Shown: piece by piece, positions 53,519 to 62,263 of the stretch | How the letters are laid out: each line of letters starts with the position of its first letter | How positions within the stretch are numbered: position 1 is the stretch's first letter | DNA from: Sphingopyxis sp. | GTDB taxonomy: Bacteria; Pseudomonadota; Alphaproteobacteria; Sphingomonadales; Sphingomonadaceae | Reading direction: 5' to 3' | Assembly (NCBI GenBank): GCA_016793775.1 | Contig: JAEULK010000043.1 | Coordinates: forward strand, 186,001 to 250,000 | DNA: 64,000 nt | Translations under genes and position numbers: made by a program | The notes under the pieces: model-generated | Seen by the model: only the letters and a program-made list of their open reading frames with translations | Database searches by the model: none | What the model was told of the DNA's origin: nothing

Positions 53519-54364
53519 ATGAGCGATTTTTCCCTGAGCGGTTTCGACCTGGACGCCTTTGTTCGCGGCACTTTTGCCGAGGATCTGGGCGCGGGGGGCG
53601 ATGTCACGTCGATGGCGGTGATCCCCGCCGACGCGCGCTTCCAAGGGGTGATGGACAGCCGCGATCCGATCATCGTCGCGGGTCTGCCGATCGCCGAAAG
53701 CTTCTTTCGCGCGCTCGATCCTGCCATGGCGATCGAAATCCTGGTTGCCGAGGGCGAAAAAGTGCCCGCCGGGACCGACCTGATGCGGCTCAGCGGCAAC
53801 GCCCGCGCGATGCTGACCGCCGAACGCTCGGCGCTGAATACCGTCCAGCATCTGTCGGGCATCGCGACGCTGACGCGCCACTATGTCGATGCGCTGGCGG
53901 GCGGCGCGACGCTGCTCGACACGCGCAAGACGATCCCGGGCCTGCGCGTACTGGAGAAATATGCGACGCGGATGGGCGGCGCGAAGAACCATCGCATAGG
54001 CCTGTGGGACGCGGCGATGATCAAGGATAATCATGTCGCGGTCGCCGGGTCGGTCGAGGAGGCGGTGCGCCGCGCGGTCGCGGCGGGAATCGAAAACATC
54101 ATCGTCGAGGTCGACCGCATCGACCAAGTCGAACCCGCGCTAAGGGCGGGCGCGACCCACCTGCTGCTCGACAATATGGACCTCGCGACGCTGCGCGAAG
54201 CGGTGGGAATCGTCGCGGGGCGGGTACCGACCGAGGCGTCGGGCGGGGTGCGGCTCGACACCATCGGCGCCATCGGCGCGACGGGGGTGACCTATGTCTC
54301 GGTCGGGCGGCTGACCCAGTCGGCACCGGCCGCCGATATCGGGCTCGATTTTGCGCTGGCATAG
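53519..54364 (+). CDS. nadC: Nicotinate-nucleotide pyrophosphorylase (quinolinate phosphoribosyltransferase)
   Basis: NAD synthesis from quinolinate and PRPP, 281 aa. FAEDLGAGGDVTSMAVIPAD, LNTVQHLSGIATLTRHYVDA, LLDTRKTIPGLRVLEKYATR, GAKNHRIGLWDAAMIKDNHV and EASGGVRLDTIGAIGATGVT are the family blocks, with the expected Arg/His/Lys ligands. nadA/nadB are not adjacent. RNase T2 overlaps its end. Confidence 0.96.
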   Translation: MSDFSLSGFDLDAFVRGTFAEDLGAGGDVTSMAVIPADARFQGVMDSRDPIIVAGLPIAESFFRALDPAMAIEILVAEGEKVPAGTDLMRLSGNARAMLTAERSALNTVQHLSGIATLTRHYVDALAGGATLLDTRKTIPGLRVLEKYATRMGGAKNHRIGLWDAAMIKDNHVAVAGSVEEAVRRAVAAGIENIIVEVDRIDQVEPALRAGATHLLLDNMDLATLREAVGIVAGRVPTEASGGVRLDTIGAIGATGVTYVSVGRLTQSAPAADIGLDFALA

Positions 54365-55073
54365 CGCCGCCGCCGCGACGCTGCTGGCGCTCGCGCCCGC
54401 CGCCGCCTTGGCACAGGCGTCATCCTGCGTTGCCCCCGGCCGCACGCCGATCCCGCGGCTCGAACAGCCGAAGCGCGGCGAGCCGGTGCGCAATCCGCCG
54501 ATCGCCGGCTATCTTCTGAGCCTCAGCTGGTCGCCGCAGCATTGCGCGGGGGTGCGCAACGCGAAGGATGCGCGCGACCGTTTTCAATGTTCGGGCGAGA
54601 ATGGGCGTTTCGGCTGGGTGCTGCACGGGCTGTGGCCCGAGGCGGCCAATCCCGGTTATCCGCAATGGTGCCGCCCGGCGAAGATCGTGCCGCAGCCGGT
54701 GCTGAAACAGCATATGTGCATGACGCCCTCGGCGCAGCTGCTCCAGCATGAATGGGCGAAGCATGGGACGTGCATGAGCCCCGATCCGGCCTCTTATTTC
54801 CGTGCCGCCGAGATTTTATTCCGCACCGTGCGTTTTCCCGACATGGCGGCGCTGGCGGCGAAACCGCAGACGGCGGGGTCGATCCGGCGGGCGTTCGTGG
54901 CGCGCAATCGCGGCATCCGGCCCGAGATGCTGGCGGTGTCGACCGACAGGGGCGGCTGGCTGTCCGAGGTGCGATATTGCCTTGGCCCGCGCATGAAGCC
55001 GCAGCGGTGCCAGCCGTTCCAGAAGGGGCTGAACGACAGCCGCGCGGTAAAGGTGCGGCCGATGCCGCGTTAA
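54351..55073 (+). CDS. Secreted ribonuclease T2
   Basis: 240-aa exported RNase T2-family enzyme. A signal peptide (RWHSAAAATLLALAPAAALA) begins at a TTG inside the last codons of nadC (14-nt overlap). The two active-site segments are GWVLHGLWPEAANPGYPQWC (His92) and HEWAKHGTCM (His133, Glu134, His138), and Cys residues for the usual disulfides are present. Probably acts in the periplasm on RNA. No ATG gives a better start. Confidence 0.9.
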   Translation: MRWHSAAAATLLALAPAAALAQASSCVAPGRTPIPRLEQPKRGEPVRNPPIAGYLLSLSWSPQHCAGVRNAKDARDRFQCSGENGRFGWVLHGLWPEAANPGYPQWCRPAKIVPQPVLKQHMCMTPSAQLLQHEWAKHGTCMSPDPASYFRAAEILFRTVRFPDMAALAAKPQTAGSIRRAFVARNRGIRPEMLAVSTDRGGWLSEVRYCLGPRMKPQRCQPFQKGLNDSRAVKVRPMPR

Positions 55074-55166
55074 CGCCCGGATAGCGGGGCGTCCCGGCGC
55101 GGGACAGCGGCGCGTTAACGCTTTTTTAACCTTATCGACTCGTTAACGCCCCACTAGCCTGGGGGC

Positions 55167-55400
55167 ATGAACCACATCGACCCCGACCTTCGCATCGACA
55201 TCCGCGACCGTTTGCGCGCGCATGGCCGCCGGCAACTGGTCATCGCGCGGATGCGCGCGCCCGCCGATTGGGAAGGCGCGCTGCGTCGGGAACTGGCGCA
55301 GCACCGCCGACCGCAGCCGATTTTCGGCGCGACCGACCTGAAGCTGTTTTTGCAGAGTTTCGCGATTTTCTTTACCGCGACGATGATGTTTTTGATTTGA
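55167..55400 (+). CDS. Small hypothetical protein with C-terminal membrane helix
   Basis: 77 aa: a basic Arg-rich amphipathic front (IRDRLRAHGRRQLVIARMRA), WEGALRRELAQHRRPQPIFG, then one C-terminal helix (LKLFLQSFAIFFTATMMFLI). Upstream lies an AT-rich patch with three GTTAAC motifs (55070-55150) that may contain its promoter. No family recognised. Confidence 0.65.
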   Translation: MNHIDPDLRIDIRDRLRAHGRRQLVIARMRAPADWEGALRRELAQHRRPQPIFGATDLKLFLQSFAIFFTATMMFLI

Positions 55401-55430
55401 GGATTTGGGCGGAGGGGACATTTCCTATTC

Positions 55431-55520
55431 CGTCACCCCGGGCTTGACCCGGGGCCTGCCTTGATTTTGATCCGACGGTGAAAGAAGGAAGGCGGGTCCC
55501 GGGTCAAGCCCGGGATGACG
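55431..55520. repeat. Intergenic palindromic repeat (CCCGGGCTTGACCCGGG family)
   Basis: CGTCACCCCGGGCTTGACCC (from 55431) and its inverted copy GGGTCAAGCCCGGGATGACG (to 55520) are the ends of two ~32-bp arms that also include CCTGCCTT/AAGGCGGG. The 170-bp gap between the small membrane protein and the MFS gene holds nothing else. From general knowledge this motif is common in alphaproteobacterial intergenic DNA. Confidence 0.85.
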
Positions 55521-55570
55521 ACAAAATAGAGTTAGTTTCCCGCTCCAGAACCGACTTCGGCAATCCGCCC

Positions 55571-56866
55571 TCAATCACACGCCCGGTGCAATTTCACCGC
55601 CAGCCAGGCCGAAATCAGGCACATCACCGCGCTCATCAGCAGCTGGTCGACGACCCCCACGCCGAGGAAACCCAGGCCGATCGCGAGCAGCGAGCCGGCG
55701 ACCATCGCGCCCGAATTGACGATATTGTTCGCGGCGACGGTGCGCGCGGTCTGGTCCTTGGGGACGGTGGTGGTGAGGAAAGCGTAGAGCGGCACGACGA
55801 ACATGCCGCCGCTGATCGCGATGCCGAGCAGCGCGCCGAGGAGCGGGACGACGTCGTTGTGCGCGAGCAGGCCCGCGACGCCGTACATCGTGCCCGACGG
55901 GTCCTGTTCCCAGTTGCGGCACACCCAATAGAAAGCGAGCACGAAGCCGCCCATCACGATGACGCTGGCGGGGCTGTAGCGCGCGGATACCTGGCCCTTG
56001 AGCAGCCGGTTGACCGCGACCGAGCCGATCGCGATGCCGATCGAGAAGACCGCGAGGAACAGGCTGGCGACGCTTTTGTCGGCGTGGAGGATATTCTTCA
56101 CCAGCGGCGGGAACTGGATGAACAGCACCGCGCCGATGGTCCAGAAGAAGCTGATCGACAGGATCGCGAGATAGAGGCGCGGGATGTGCATCGTACCGCT
56201 CACCAGCGTCCGCGACGAGCGGATGATGTGCCAGTCGATGCCCGTTTCCTCATGCTCGGGCGGTGCCGGCGGGACTTCGCGCGAGGTCATATAGCCGATC
56301 AGCGCCACGATCACGACGCCGAGCGCGGCCCATTCGACCTCGATCACGCCGGCGAGGATCGTGCCCGCGAGGATGGCGATATAGGTACCCGCCTCGACCA
56401 GCCCGGTGCCGCCCAGCACCTCGTCGCTTTTGAGGTGCTGCGGCAGGATCGCATATTTGATCGGGCCGAAGAAGGTCGAGTGGACCCCCATGGCGAATAA
56501 CGCGAGCATCATCAGCGGGATGGCCAGCAGTTCGATGCCCCAGCCCATCCAGGCGAGCACCAGCCCGGTGCCGCCGACGAGCATGATGATGATCTCGCAG
56601 AATTTGACGATGCGGATGATCCGCGCCTTGTCGCGCGTGTCGGCGAGTTGCCCAGCGAGCGCCGAAAGCAGGAAAAAGGGCAGGATGAAGACCGCGGTCG
56701 CGACCGCGCTGAACAGCGTTTCCTGCGTTTCGTCGTTATAGACGCCGTAAACGACGAACAGCACCATCGCGTTCTTGAACAGATTGTCGTTGAACGCGCC
56801 GAGTAGCTGGGTGACGAAAAGGGGCAGGAACCGGCGTTGCTTCAACAGCGCAAAAGAGCCGGTCAT
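55571..56866 (-). CDS. LplT-like MFS transporter
   Basis: 431-aa major facilitator with about 12 helices. FLPLFVTQLLGAFNDNLFKN and FFGPIKYAILPQHLKSDEVL match the lysophospholipid transporter LplT and the N-terminal half of the LplT-Aas-PlsC fusion, so a lysophospholipid flippase role is inferred. No acyltransferase domain follows here. The start at 56866 has GGGA upstream; 56878 is an alternative. Confidence 0.85.
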   Translation of the reverse strand: MTGSFALLKQRRFLPLFVTQLLGAFNDNLFKNAMVLFVVYGVYNDETQETLFSAVATAVFILPFFLLSALAGQLADTRDKARIIRIVKFCEIIIMLVGGTGLVLAWMGWGIELLAIPLMMLALFAMGVHSTFFGPIKYAILPQHLKSDEVLGGTGLVEAGTYIAILAGTILAGVIEVEWAALGVVIVALIGYMTSREVPPAPPEHEETGIDWHIIRSSRTLVSGTMHIPRLYLAILSISFFWTIGAVLFIQFPPLVKNILHADKSVASLFLAVFSIGIAIGSVAVNRLLKGQVSARYSPASVIVMGGFVLAFYWVCRNWEQDPSGTMYGVAGLLAHNDVVPLLGALLGIAISGGMFVVPLYAFLTTTVPKDQTARTVAANNIVNSGAMVAGSLLAIGLGFLGVGVVDQLLMSAVMCLISAWLAVKLHRACD

Positions 56867-57000
56867 GCGTGGTCCCATCCCGTTAAAAATCGCACGATCA
56901 CCGAGCGCCCCCCGGGCAATATGGTTGTCGCTGGGCGGGCTTATCGGCTAGGGACCACAGGGTCAAAGCCAAAAGGCCGCGCGAGCGGGAAACAGGGGTC

Positions 57001-57573
57001 ATGCTCAGCCTTCCGAATATCCTGACGCTGTCGCGCATATTGGCGGTTCCCATCCTGCTCTTCCTGTTGTGGCCGGGGGTGCGCGAGGGCACCCACCAGC
57101 CGCTGGCGCTCGACTATGCGCTCGCCTTTGTCCTCTACTGCCTGATGGGCATTACCGATTATTTTGACGGCTATGTTGCACGCTCGCGCGGGATCGTGTC
57201 GCGGCTGGGCGCCTTTCTCGATCCGATCGCCGACAAGATCATGATCGCGGCGGTGATCCTGCTCCTGGTCTTCACGCGCGATATCGCGGGTTATCATGTG
57301 ATCGCCGCGCTGATGATTTTGCTGCGCGAGATCATCGTGTCGGGGCTGCGCGAATTCCTCGCGACGCTGCAGGTGTCGATGCCGGTGACGCAGCTCGCCA
57401 AATGGAAAACGACGTTCCAGCTCGTATCGTTCGGCGCGCTGATCCTGGCGGGGGCGCTGCCCGCGATGCTGTGGATCAAGACGGTCGGGCTGGCGGCCTT
57501 GTGGGGCGCGGCGGTGCTGACGCTGATCACCGGCTGGGATTATCTGCGCGTCGGCCTGAAGCATATGGATTGA
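57001..57573 (+). CDS. pgsA: CDP-diacylglycerol--glycerol-3-phosphate 3-phosphatidyltransferase
   Basis: Makes phosphatidylglycerophosphate, 190 aa, with four to six membrane helices. The CDP-alcohol phosphotransferase motif is complete: Asp53, Asp56-Gly57, Ala60-Arg61, Gly70, Asp74 and Asp78 (DYFDGYVARSRG ... GAFLDPIAD). LPNILTLSRILAVPIL is the usual N-terminus. moaD follows 4 bp after the stop. Confidence 0.96.
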   Translation: MLSLPNILTLSRILAVPILLFLLWPGVREGTHQPLALDYALAFVLYCLMGITDYFDGYVARSRGIVSRLGAFLDPIADKIMIAAVILLLVFTRDIAGYHVIAALMILLREIIVSGLREFLATLQVSMPVTQLAKWKTTFQLVSFGALILAGALPAMLWIKTVGLAALWGAAVLTLITGWDYLRVGLKHMD

Positions 57574-57577
57574 GCGC

Positions 57578-57835
57578 ATGGCGCTGAAAATCAGCTATTT
57601 TGCCTGGGTGCGCGAGCGGATGGGGGTCGCCGAGGAGGCGGTGGCGCCGCCCGACGATGTGGCGACCGTCGGCGAGCTGATCGACTGGCTCGGCGCGCGC
57701 GACGAGCGCGGGGCGCTGGCCTTCGCCGAGCCGCAGCGGATACGCGCGGCGGTGGACGGGCAGATGGTCGGTGCCGATGCGCCGCTGCCGCAGGGCGGCG
57801 AGGTCGCGCTGTTCCCGCCGGTGACCGGCGGATGA
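57578..57835 (+). CDS. moaD: Molybdopterin synthase small subunit MoaD
   Basis: 85-aa ubiquitin-like sulfur carrier. Starts ALKISYFAWVRERMGVAEEA and ends EVALFPPVTGG with the C-terminal Gly-Gly that becomes a thiocarboxylate. The stop overlaps moaE as ATGA. Confidence 0.96.
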   Translation: MALKISYFAWVRERMGVAEEAVAPPDDVATVGELIDWLGARDERGALAFAEPQRIRAAVDGQMVGADAPLPQGGEVALFPPVTGG

Positions 57836-58281
57836 TCCGCGTTTCGGTCGGCCCCGGGGCGATCGACGTCGCGGCGGAATATGCCGCGCATGACGCGGGC
57901 GGGCATGGCGCGAGCGCGAGCTTCGTCGGGCGGGTGCGCGGCGACGACGGGCTGAGCGAATTGTTCCTCGAACATCATCCGGTGCTGACGCTGGCGGGGC
58001 TGGAGGAATTGGCGGCGACGGCGGCCGCGCGGTGGACGCTCGCGGCGCTGACCCTGATCCACCGCGTCGGGGGCATGGCGCCGGGCGAGACGATCGTACT
58101 GGTGCTGGCGAGCAGCGCGCATCGCGGCGAGGCGCTGGCGGCGGTCGAATTTCTGATCGACCGGCTGAAGACCGATGTGATGCTGTGGAAGCGCGAGACG
58201 TTTGGCGATGGCCGGGTCGGCTGGGTGGAGCAGCGCGACGGGGATCATGAGCGGGCGGAGCGGTGGGTCCCTGGCCAATAA
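57832..58281 (+). CDS. moaE: Molybdopterin synthase catalytic subunit MoaE
   Basis: 149 aa. HGASASFVGRVRGDDG, LFLEHHPVLTLAGLEELA, LIHRVGGMAPGETIVLVLAS and VMLWKRETFGDGRVGWV (catalytic Lys) are the family blocks. Its TAA stop lies inside the first palindrome of the downstream REP-like array, so the element abuts or overlaps the end of the gene. Confidence 0.96.
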   Translation: MIRVSVGPGAIDVAAEYAAHDAGGHGASASFVGRVRGDDGLSELFLEHHPVLTLAGLEELAATAAARWTLAALTLIHRVGGMAPGETIVLVLASSAHRGEALAAVEFLIDRLKTDVMLWKRETFGDGRVGWVEQRDGDHERAERWVPGQ

Positions 58282-58397
58282 ATAGGGACAGTCCCCATTT
58301 AATCAGAGCCGTTGATTGATCCCAGTGCTGGCAATGCAATTAAATAGGGACTGTCCCTATTTATTATGCAATTAAATAGGGACTGTCCCTATTTATT
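58277..58397. repeat. Three-copy REP-like array between moaE and oxyR
   Basis: Three copies of the AAATAGGGAC-N-GTCCC(T/C)ATTT palindrome: 58277-58303 in one orientation, 58339-58365 and 58371-58397 in the other. Copies 2 and 3 are identical in the core and only 5 bp apart; copy 1 has one core change. Copies 1 and 2 form a REPIN-like hairpin; copy 3 looks like a tandem addition. Same family as 17868-17957. Confidence 0.85.
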
Positions 58398-58412
58398 GGC
58401 GCCCCGCCGTTA

Positions 58413-59318
58413 TCACCCCGCCTTGTGCTGGCGGAAGATGTCGGCGAGCATCTGAAACTCCTCGGCGCGCGGGCTGCCCTTGCGCCAGACGAGCGCGATG
58501 GTGCGCCAGTCATGGTCCGAATCGAGCGGGCGGGTGTCGATGTCGGTGTGGTCGAGGATGCCGGCCTCGATCGCCATTTGCGGCAGCATGGTGATGCCAA
58601 GGCCGTTGTCGACCATCTGCACCAGCGTGTGGAGCGAGGTGCCCATCATCCGCGCCCCGGCGCGCAGTTCGGGGCGGTTGCACGCGGCGAGGGCGTGGTC
58701 CTTCAGACAATGGCCGTCCTCGAGCATCAGCATCTGCGCCGGGTCGATCTGGTCGGCGCTGACCATCGCGGGAAGATCCTCGCTCTGGTCGCCGGGGAAG
58801 GCGACGAACAGCGCGTCGTCGAACAGATTTTCGGCCTCGACGTCGCCGCAGGCGTAGGGGAGGGCGAGGAGCACGCAGTCGACCGCGCCATGGTGGAGCG
58901 ACTCGCAGGCCTGCGCGCTCGGTTCCTCGCGCAGGAACAGCTTGAGCGCGGGGCGCGTCTTGCGCAGCAGCCGCAACATGCCCGGGAGCAGGAAGGGGGC
59001 GATCGTCGGGATCACGCTCATCCGGAGTTCGCCGACGAGCGGCGCGGCGGCGGCGGCGGCCATGTCGGCGAGTTCCTCGGCCTCGCGCAGGACGCGGTGC
59101 GCCTTGGCGACGATCGCATTGCCGAGGGTGGTGAAGCGCACGACGCGGCGCGTCCGTTCGACAAGCGTCTGGCCGAGCAGGGTTTCGAGTTCGCGGATGC
59201 CCGCCGACAGCGTCGATTGCGTCACGTTGCAGGCATCGGCGGCGCGGCCGAAATGGCCATGCTCGTGGAGCGCGACGAGATATTGCATCTGTTTGAGCGA
59301 GGGGAGGTAGTTCTGCAT
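58413..59318 (-). CDS. oxyR: OxyR-type LysR regulator
   Basis: 301-aa LysR regulator with N-terminal HTH (HFGRAADACNVTQSTLSAGI) and the peroxide-sensing loop MLEDGHCLKDHALAACNRPE: Cys204 and Cys213 are nine apart, like Cys199/Cys208 of OxyR. Oxidation to a disulfide should switch activity. No catalase or ahpC gene is adjacent. Confidence 0.93.
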   Translation of the reverse strand: MQNYLPSLKQMQYLVALHEHGHFGRAADACNVTQSTLSAGIRELETLLGQTLVERTRRVVRFTTLGNAIVAKAHRVLREAEELADMAAAAAAPLVGELRMSVIPTIAPFLLPGMLRLLRKTRPALKLFLREEPSAQACESLHHGAVDCVLLALPYACGDVEAENLFDDALFVAFPGDQSEDLPAMVSADQIDPAQMLMLEDGHCLKDHALAACNRPELRAGARMMGTSLHTLVQMVDNGLGITMLPQMAIEAGILDHTDIDTRPLDSDHDWRTIALVWRKGSPRAEEFQMLADIFRQHKAG

Positions 59319-59455
59319 TGATCGGATATAGCAATCGTCAGTGCGGATTTGAACAAGTCATTCGATTATATGATGCGTCCGATCTGCGCTGCATCCGGTT
59401 GCGGGGCAGGCCATGTCCATGATAGCCCTGCGCAATTCGGGCGGAGGGCGTGGCG

Positions 59456-59923
59456 ATGGCGGTTTCGCGGTTCCTGATCGGGGGTGTTGCCGGGGTGCTG
59501 CTGCTCACCGGCGGGGTGTTCCTGTGGAAGGGGCAGACGCAGCTGACCGAGGAAGAGGTCATCCCCGACGCGCCGCCCGACCCGGGTCCGATCCCGGTCG
59601 CCGCGGCGGGCGCGCCGAAGCGCGGACCCGCGCCGCCCGCCTTGCCCGCGGCGAAGGAGGCCTCGCGCGAGGAGCGGCGCTTCAATCGCTACGACCGCGA
59701 CCGCAACGAGGTGGTGAGCCGGATCGAGATGATGTCGACGCGCACCGCGGCGTTCCGCAAGCTCGACAAGGACGGCAACAACCTGCTGACCTTCGAGGAA
59801 TGGGCGGGGGCGACGGGCGAGCGCTTTGCGGGGGCGGACAGGGACAAGTCGGGCGGGCTGAGCCGCGCCGAGTTCGCGACGACGGCGCCGAAAAGGGCGG
59901 CGGTGGCGAAGTGCAAATGCTAG
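59456..59923 (+). CDS. EF-hand calcium-binding exported protein
   Basis: 155 aa. N-terminal signal/anchor helix (FLIGGVAGVLLLTGGVFLW), a Pro/Ala linker, then three canonical EF-hand loops: Asp80-Glu91 (DRDRNEVVSRIE), Asp104-Glu115 (DKDGNNLLTFEE) and Asp128-Glu139 (DRDKSGGLSRAE). Likely binds Ca2+ in the periplasm. GGAGGG favours 59456 over a GTG at 59450. Divergent from oxyR. Confidence 0.9.
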   Translation: MAVSRFLIGGVAGVLLLTGGVFLWKGQTQLTEEEVIPDAPPDPGPIPVAAAGAPKRGPAPPALPAAKEASREERRFNRYDRDRNEVVSRIEMMSTRTAAFRKLDKDGNNLLTFEEWAGATGERFAGADRDKSGGLSRAEFATTAPKRAAVAKCKC

Positions 59924-59929
59924 AAATGC

Positions 59930-60019
59930 CGTCGCCCCCGCGAAGGCGGGGGCCGCTGGCGGCCTTATCGGGCGATGCCGCGTAAACCGATTGCGGCCCC
60001 CGCCTTCGCGGGGGCGACG
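59930..60019. repeat. Intergenic palindromic repeat (GCGAAGGCGGGGGCCGC family)
   Basis: Perfect 27-bp inverted repeat: CGTCGCCCCCGCGAAGGCGG starts the left arm (59930-59956) and CCGCCTTCGCGGGGGCGACG ends the right arm (59993-60019). It fills the gap between the convergent EF-hand and trmFO genes. Same family as 23040-23117. Confidence 0.9.
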
Positions 60020-60020
60020 A

Positions 60021-61382
60021 TCATGCCGCAACCCCTTCCGCTAGTTTCATCCACTCGGCGAGCTTCGTCCCTGCACGCTGCGTATAACCCAGTTTGCGGT
60101 CCTTCTTGCGCACATCCTCGGCGAGCGGGGGGAAAAGCCCGAAATTGACGTTCATCGGCTGGTAGCTCGCAGCATCCGCCCCGCCGGTGATATGGCCGAG
60201 CAGCGCGCCGAGCGCGGTTTCGGGGGGCGGCGGGGGCAGGATGCGGCCGCCGAGTTCCGCCGCGGCGAAGCGCGCGGCGACGAGGCCGATCGCGGCGCTT
60301 TCGACATAGCCCTCGCAGCCGGTGATCTGCCCCGCGAAGCGGATATGCGGCGCGGATTTCAGGCGAAGCTGCGCGTCGAGCAGTTCGGGCGAGCGGATGA
60401 AGCTGTTGCGGTGGAGTCCGCCCAAACGCGCGAACTCGGCCTTTTCGAGCCCGGGGATGGTGCGGAACAGCTCGACCTGGGCGGCGTGTTTGAGCTTGGT
60501 CTGAAAGCCGACCATGTTCCACAGCGTGCCGAGCGCATTGTCCTGGCGCAGCTGGACGACCGCATAGGGCCAGCGCCCGGTGCGCGGATTGTCGAGCCCG
60601 ACGCCTTTCATCGGGCCGAAGCGCAGGGTTTCGGGACCGCGCCCGGCCATGACCTCGATGGGCATGCAGCCCTCGAAATAGGGGGTGTCGGTCTCCCAGT
60701 CCTTGAACTCGGTCTTGTCGCCGTCGACGAGGCCCTGGACGAAGGCGTGGTACTGCTCCTTGTCCATCGGGCAGTTGATATAATCCTTGCCGTCGCCGAT
60801 CGGGCCGACCTTGTCCCAGCGGCTGGCCATCCAGGCGATATCCATGTCGACGCTGTCGCGGTGGACGATGGGGGCGATGGCATCGAAGAAGGCGAGCGCG
60901 TCCTTGCCGGTGGCGGCGCCGATACTGTCGGCGAGGCCGGGGGCGGTGAGCGGGCCGGTGGCGACGATGGTGAGGCCGGTGCTCGGCAGGGTGTCGACGC
61001 GTTCGCGGACGATCGTGATGTTGGGGTGCTGCGACAGCGCCCGCGTCACGCCGCCCGAGAAAAGGTCGCGGTCGACCGCGAGCGCCGAGCCCGCAGGCAC
61101 CTTGTGGACATCGGCCTCGCGCATGATGATCGAGCCGAGGCTGCGCATCTCGCGGTGGAGCAGGCCGACGGCGTTGCTGTCGCCATCGTCGCTGCGGAAG
61201 CTGTTCGAGCAGACCATCTCGGCGAGCGTGTCGCCCTGGTGCGCGGGCGTCCCATCGCCGCCGCCGCGCATTTCGGACAGGCGGACGCGGTAACCCGCCT
61301 CGGCGAGCTGCCAGGCGGCTTCGGAACCGGCGAGGCCGCCGCCGATGATGTGAATGTCGTGCGCCACTTTTACCCTAATCAT
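60021..61382 (-). CDS. trmFO: tRNA uracil-54 C5-methyltransferase, folate-dependent TrmFO
   Basis: Flavoprotein methylating U54 of tRNA with methylene-tetrahydrofolate, 453 aa. The FAD motif [40 protein letters not shown] with the reactive Cys, [36 protein letters not shown] and [20 protein letters not shown] are all typical. Start at 61382; a longer frame to 61433 is less likely. Confidence 0.95.
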   Translation of the reverse strand: MIRVKVAHDIHIIGGGLAGSEAAWQLAEAGYRVRLSEMRGGGDGTPAHQGDTLAEMVCSNSFRSDDGDSNAVGLLHREMRSLGSIIMREADVHKVPAGSALAVDRDLFSGGVTRALSQHPNITIVRERVDTLPSTGLTIVATGPLTAPGLADSIGAATGKDALAFFDAIAPIVHRDSVDMDIAWMASRWDKVGPIGDGKDYINCPMDKEQYHAFVQGLVDGDKTEFKDWETDTPYFEGCMPIEVMAGRGPETLRFGPMKGVGLDNPRTGRWPYAVVQLRQDNALGTLWNMVGFQTKLKHAAQVELFRTIPGLEKAEFARLGGLHRNSFIRSPELLDAQLRLKSAPHIRFAGQITGCEGYVESAAIGLVAARFAAAELGGRILPPPPPETALGALLGHITGGADAASYQPMNVNFGLFPPLAEDVRKKDRKLGYTQRAGTKLAEWMKLAEGVAA

Positions 61383-61444
61383 TGACTTGCCGTTGGTCCG
61401 CCGCGCAGTAGGCGCGTTGGACAAAAGATGCAAAGGGGCGGGCG

Positions 61445-62119
61445 ATGGGTGAGCGGAGCTGGGATCGGGCGCGGTGGCTGTGGTGGCTGGCGCTGGCGGG
61501 CGGGATCAGCTTTTTCGTCGCGGTGTTTCAGCATTGGGAGGGGCCGGCGATCATTGCGTGGAAGGGATCGGGCGTGACGTTGCTGGCGCTTTGGGCGGCG
61601 GCGAATGCGCGGGGTCTTTACGGCTGGCTGATCACGTTGGTCCTTGCGCTAGGCGCTCTGGGTGACGTGCTGCTGGAAACATCGGGCATGATTCCGGGGG
61701 CTGTGGCGTTTCTTGCGGGGCATGTCGTCGCGATCTTCATCTATCTGCGCCACTATCGACCGAAGAGCAGCATCAGCCAGCGGCTGCTCGTCGCGCTGAC
61801 CGTTCCGGCGAGCGTGCTCATTGCCTGCTCGCTGATGCCCGCGTCCGAACGCATCGGAATAGCGACCTACACCTTGTTCGTCTCGGCGATGGCAGCGAGT
61901 GCTTGGGGAAGCCAGTTTTCGCGTTATCGCGTCGGCATCGGCGCGATGATGTTTCTCGCGAGCGACCTGTTCATCTTTGCGGGCGAGGGCGGAAGCTTGT
62001 CACGCGACGTCACGATGTGGCTGATCTGGCCGCTCTATTTCGCGGGCCAGGCGCTGATTGCGTGGGGTGTGGTCGGCAGCCTGTCCGTGACAGCGCGGGG
62101 CGCGCAAGCCGCCGCCTAG
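61445..62119 (+). CDS. YhhN/TMEM86-family membrane protein (possible lysoplasmalogenase)
   Basis: 224 aa with about eight membrane helices. [20 protein letters not shown] contains the GD pair, with [20 protein letters not shown] and [15 protein letters not shown], as in YhhN proteins. Animal homologues cleave lysoplasmalogens; the bacterial role is unproven. The TAG stop coincides with the end of an inverted-repeat element. Confidence 0.88.
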   Translation: MGERSWDRARWLWWLALAGGISFFVAVFQHWEGPAIIAWKGSGVTLLALWAAANARGLYGWLITLVLALGALGDVLLETSGMIPGAVAFLAGHVVAIFIYLRHYRPKSSISQRLLVALTVPASVLIACSLMPASERIGIATYTLFVSAMAASAWGSQFSRYRVGIGAMMFLASDLFIFAGEGGSLSRDVTMWLIWPLYFAGQALIAWGVVGSLSVTARGAQAAA

Positions 62120-62263
62120 GGCCGATCGACATTCGGCCCCGACGGCCTGCAAATGGCGGCTTTCCGCGCTTCCGGTGCTCACGTACTTTAGGTACGCTGC
62201 GCTCCGGGTCACGGAAAACCACCATTTTCGGCACGTCATCTTCTGAATGTCGATCGGCTCTAG
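62116..62263. repeat. 148-bp inverted-repeat element joining two stop codons
   Basis: Terminal inverted repeats of 19 bp with one mismatch: CTAGGGCCGATCGACATTC (62116-62134) and GAATGTCGATCGGCTCTAG (62245-62263). Inside, AATGGCGGCTTTCCG pairs imperfectly with CGGAAAACCACCATT around the hairpin region GTACTTTAGGTAC. The CTAG termini provide the TAG stops of both convergent neighbours. No coding capacity. Confidence 0.82.

Noticed and set aside
58277-58397. CRISPR-like array
   Set aside because: The repeats are self-complementary, vary in orientation, and spacers are of unequal length (35 and 5 bp); no cas genes are present.
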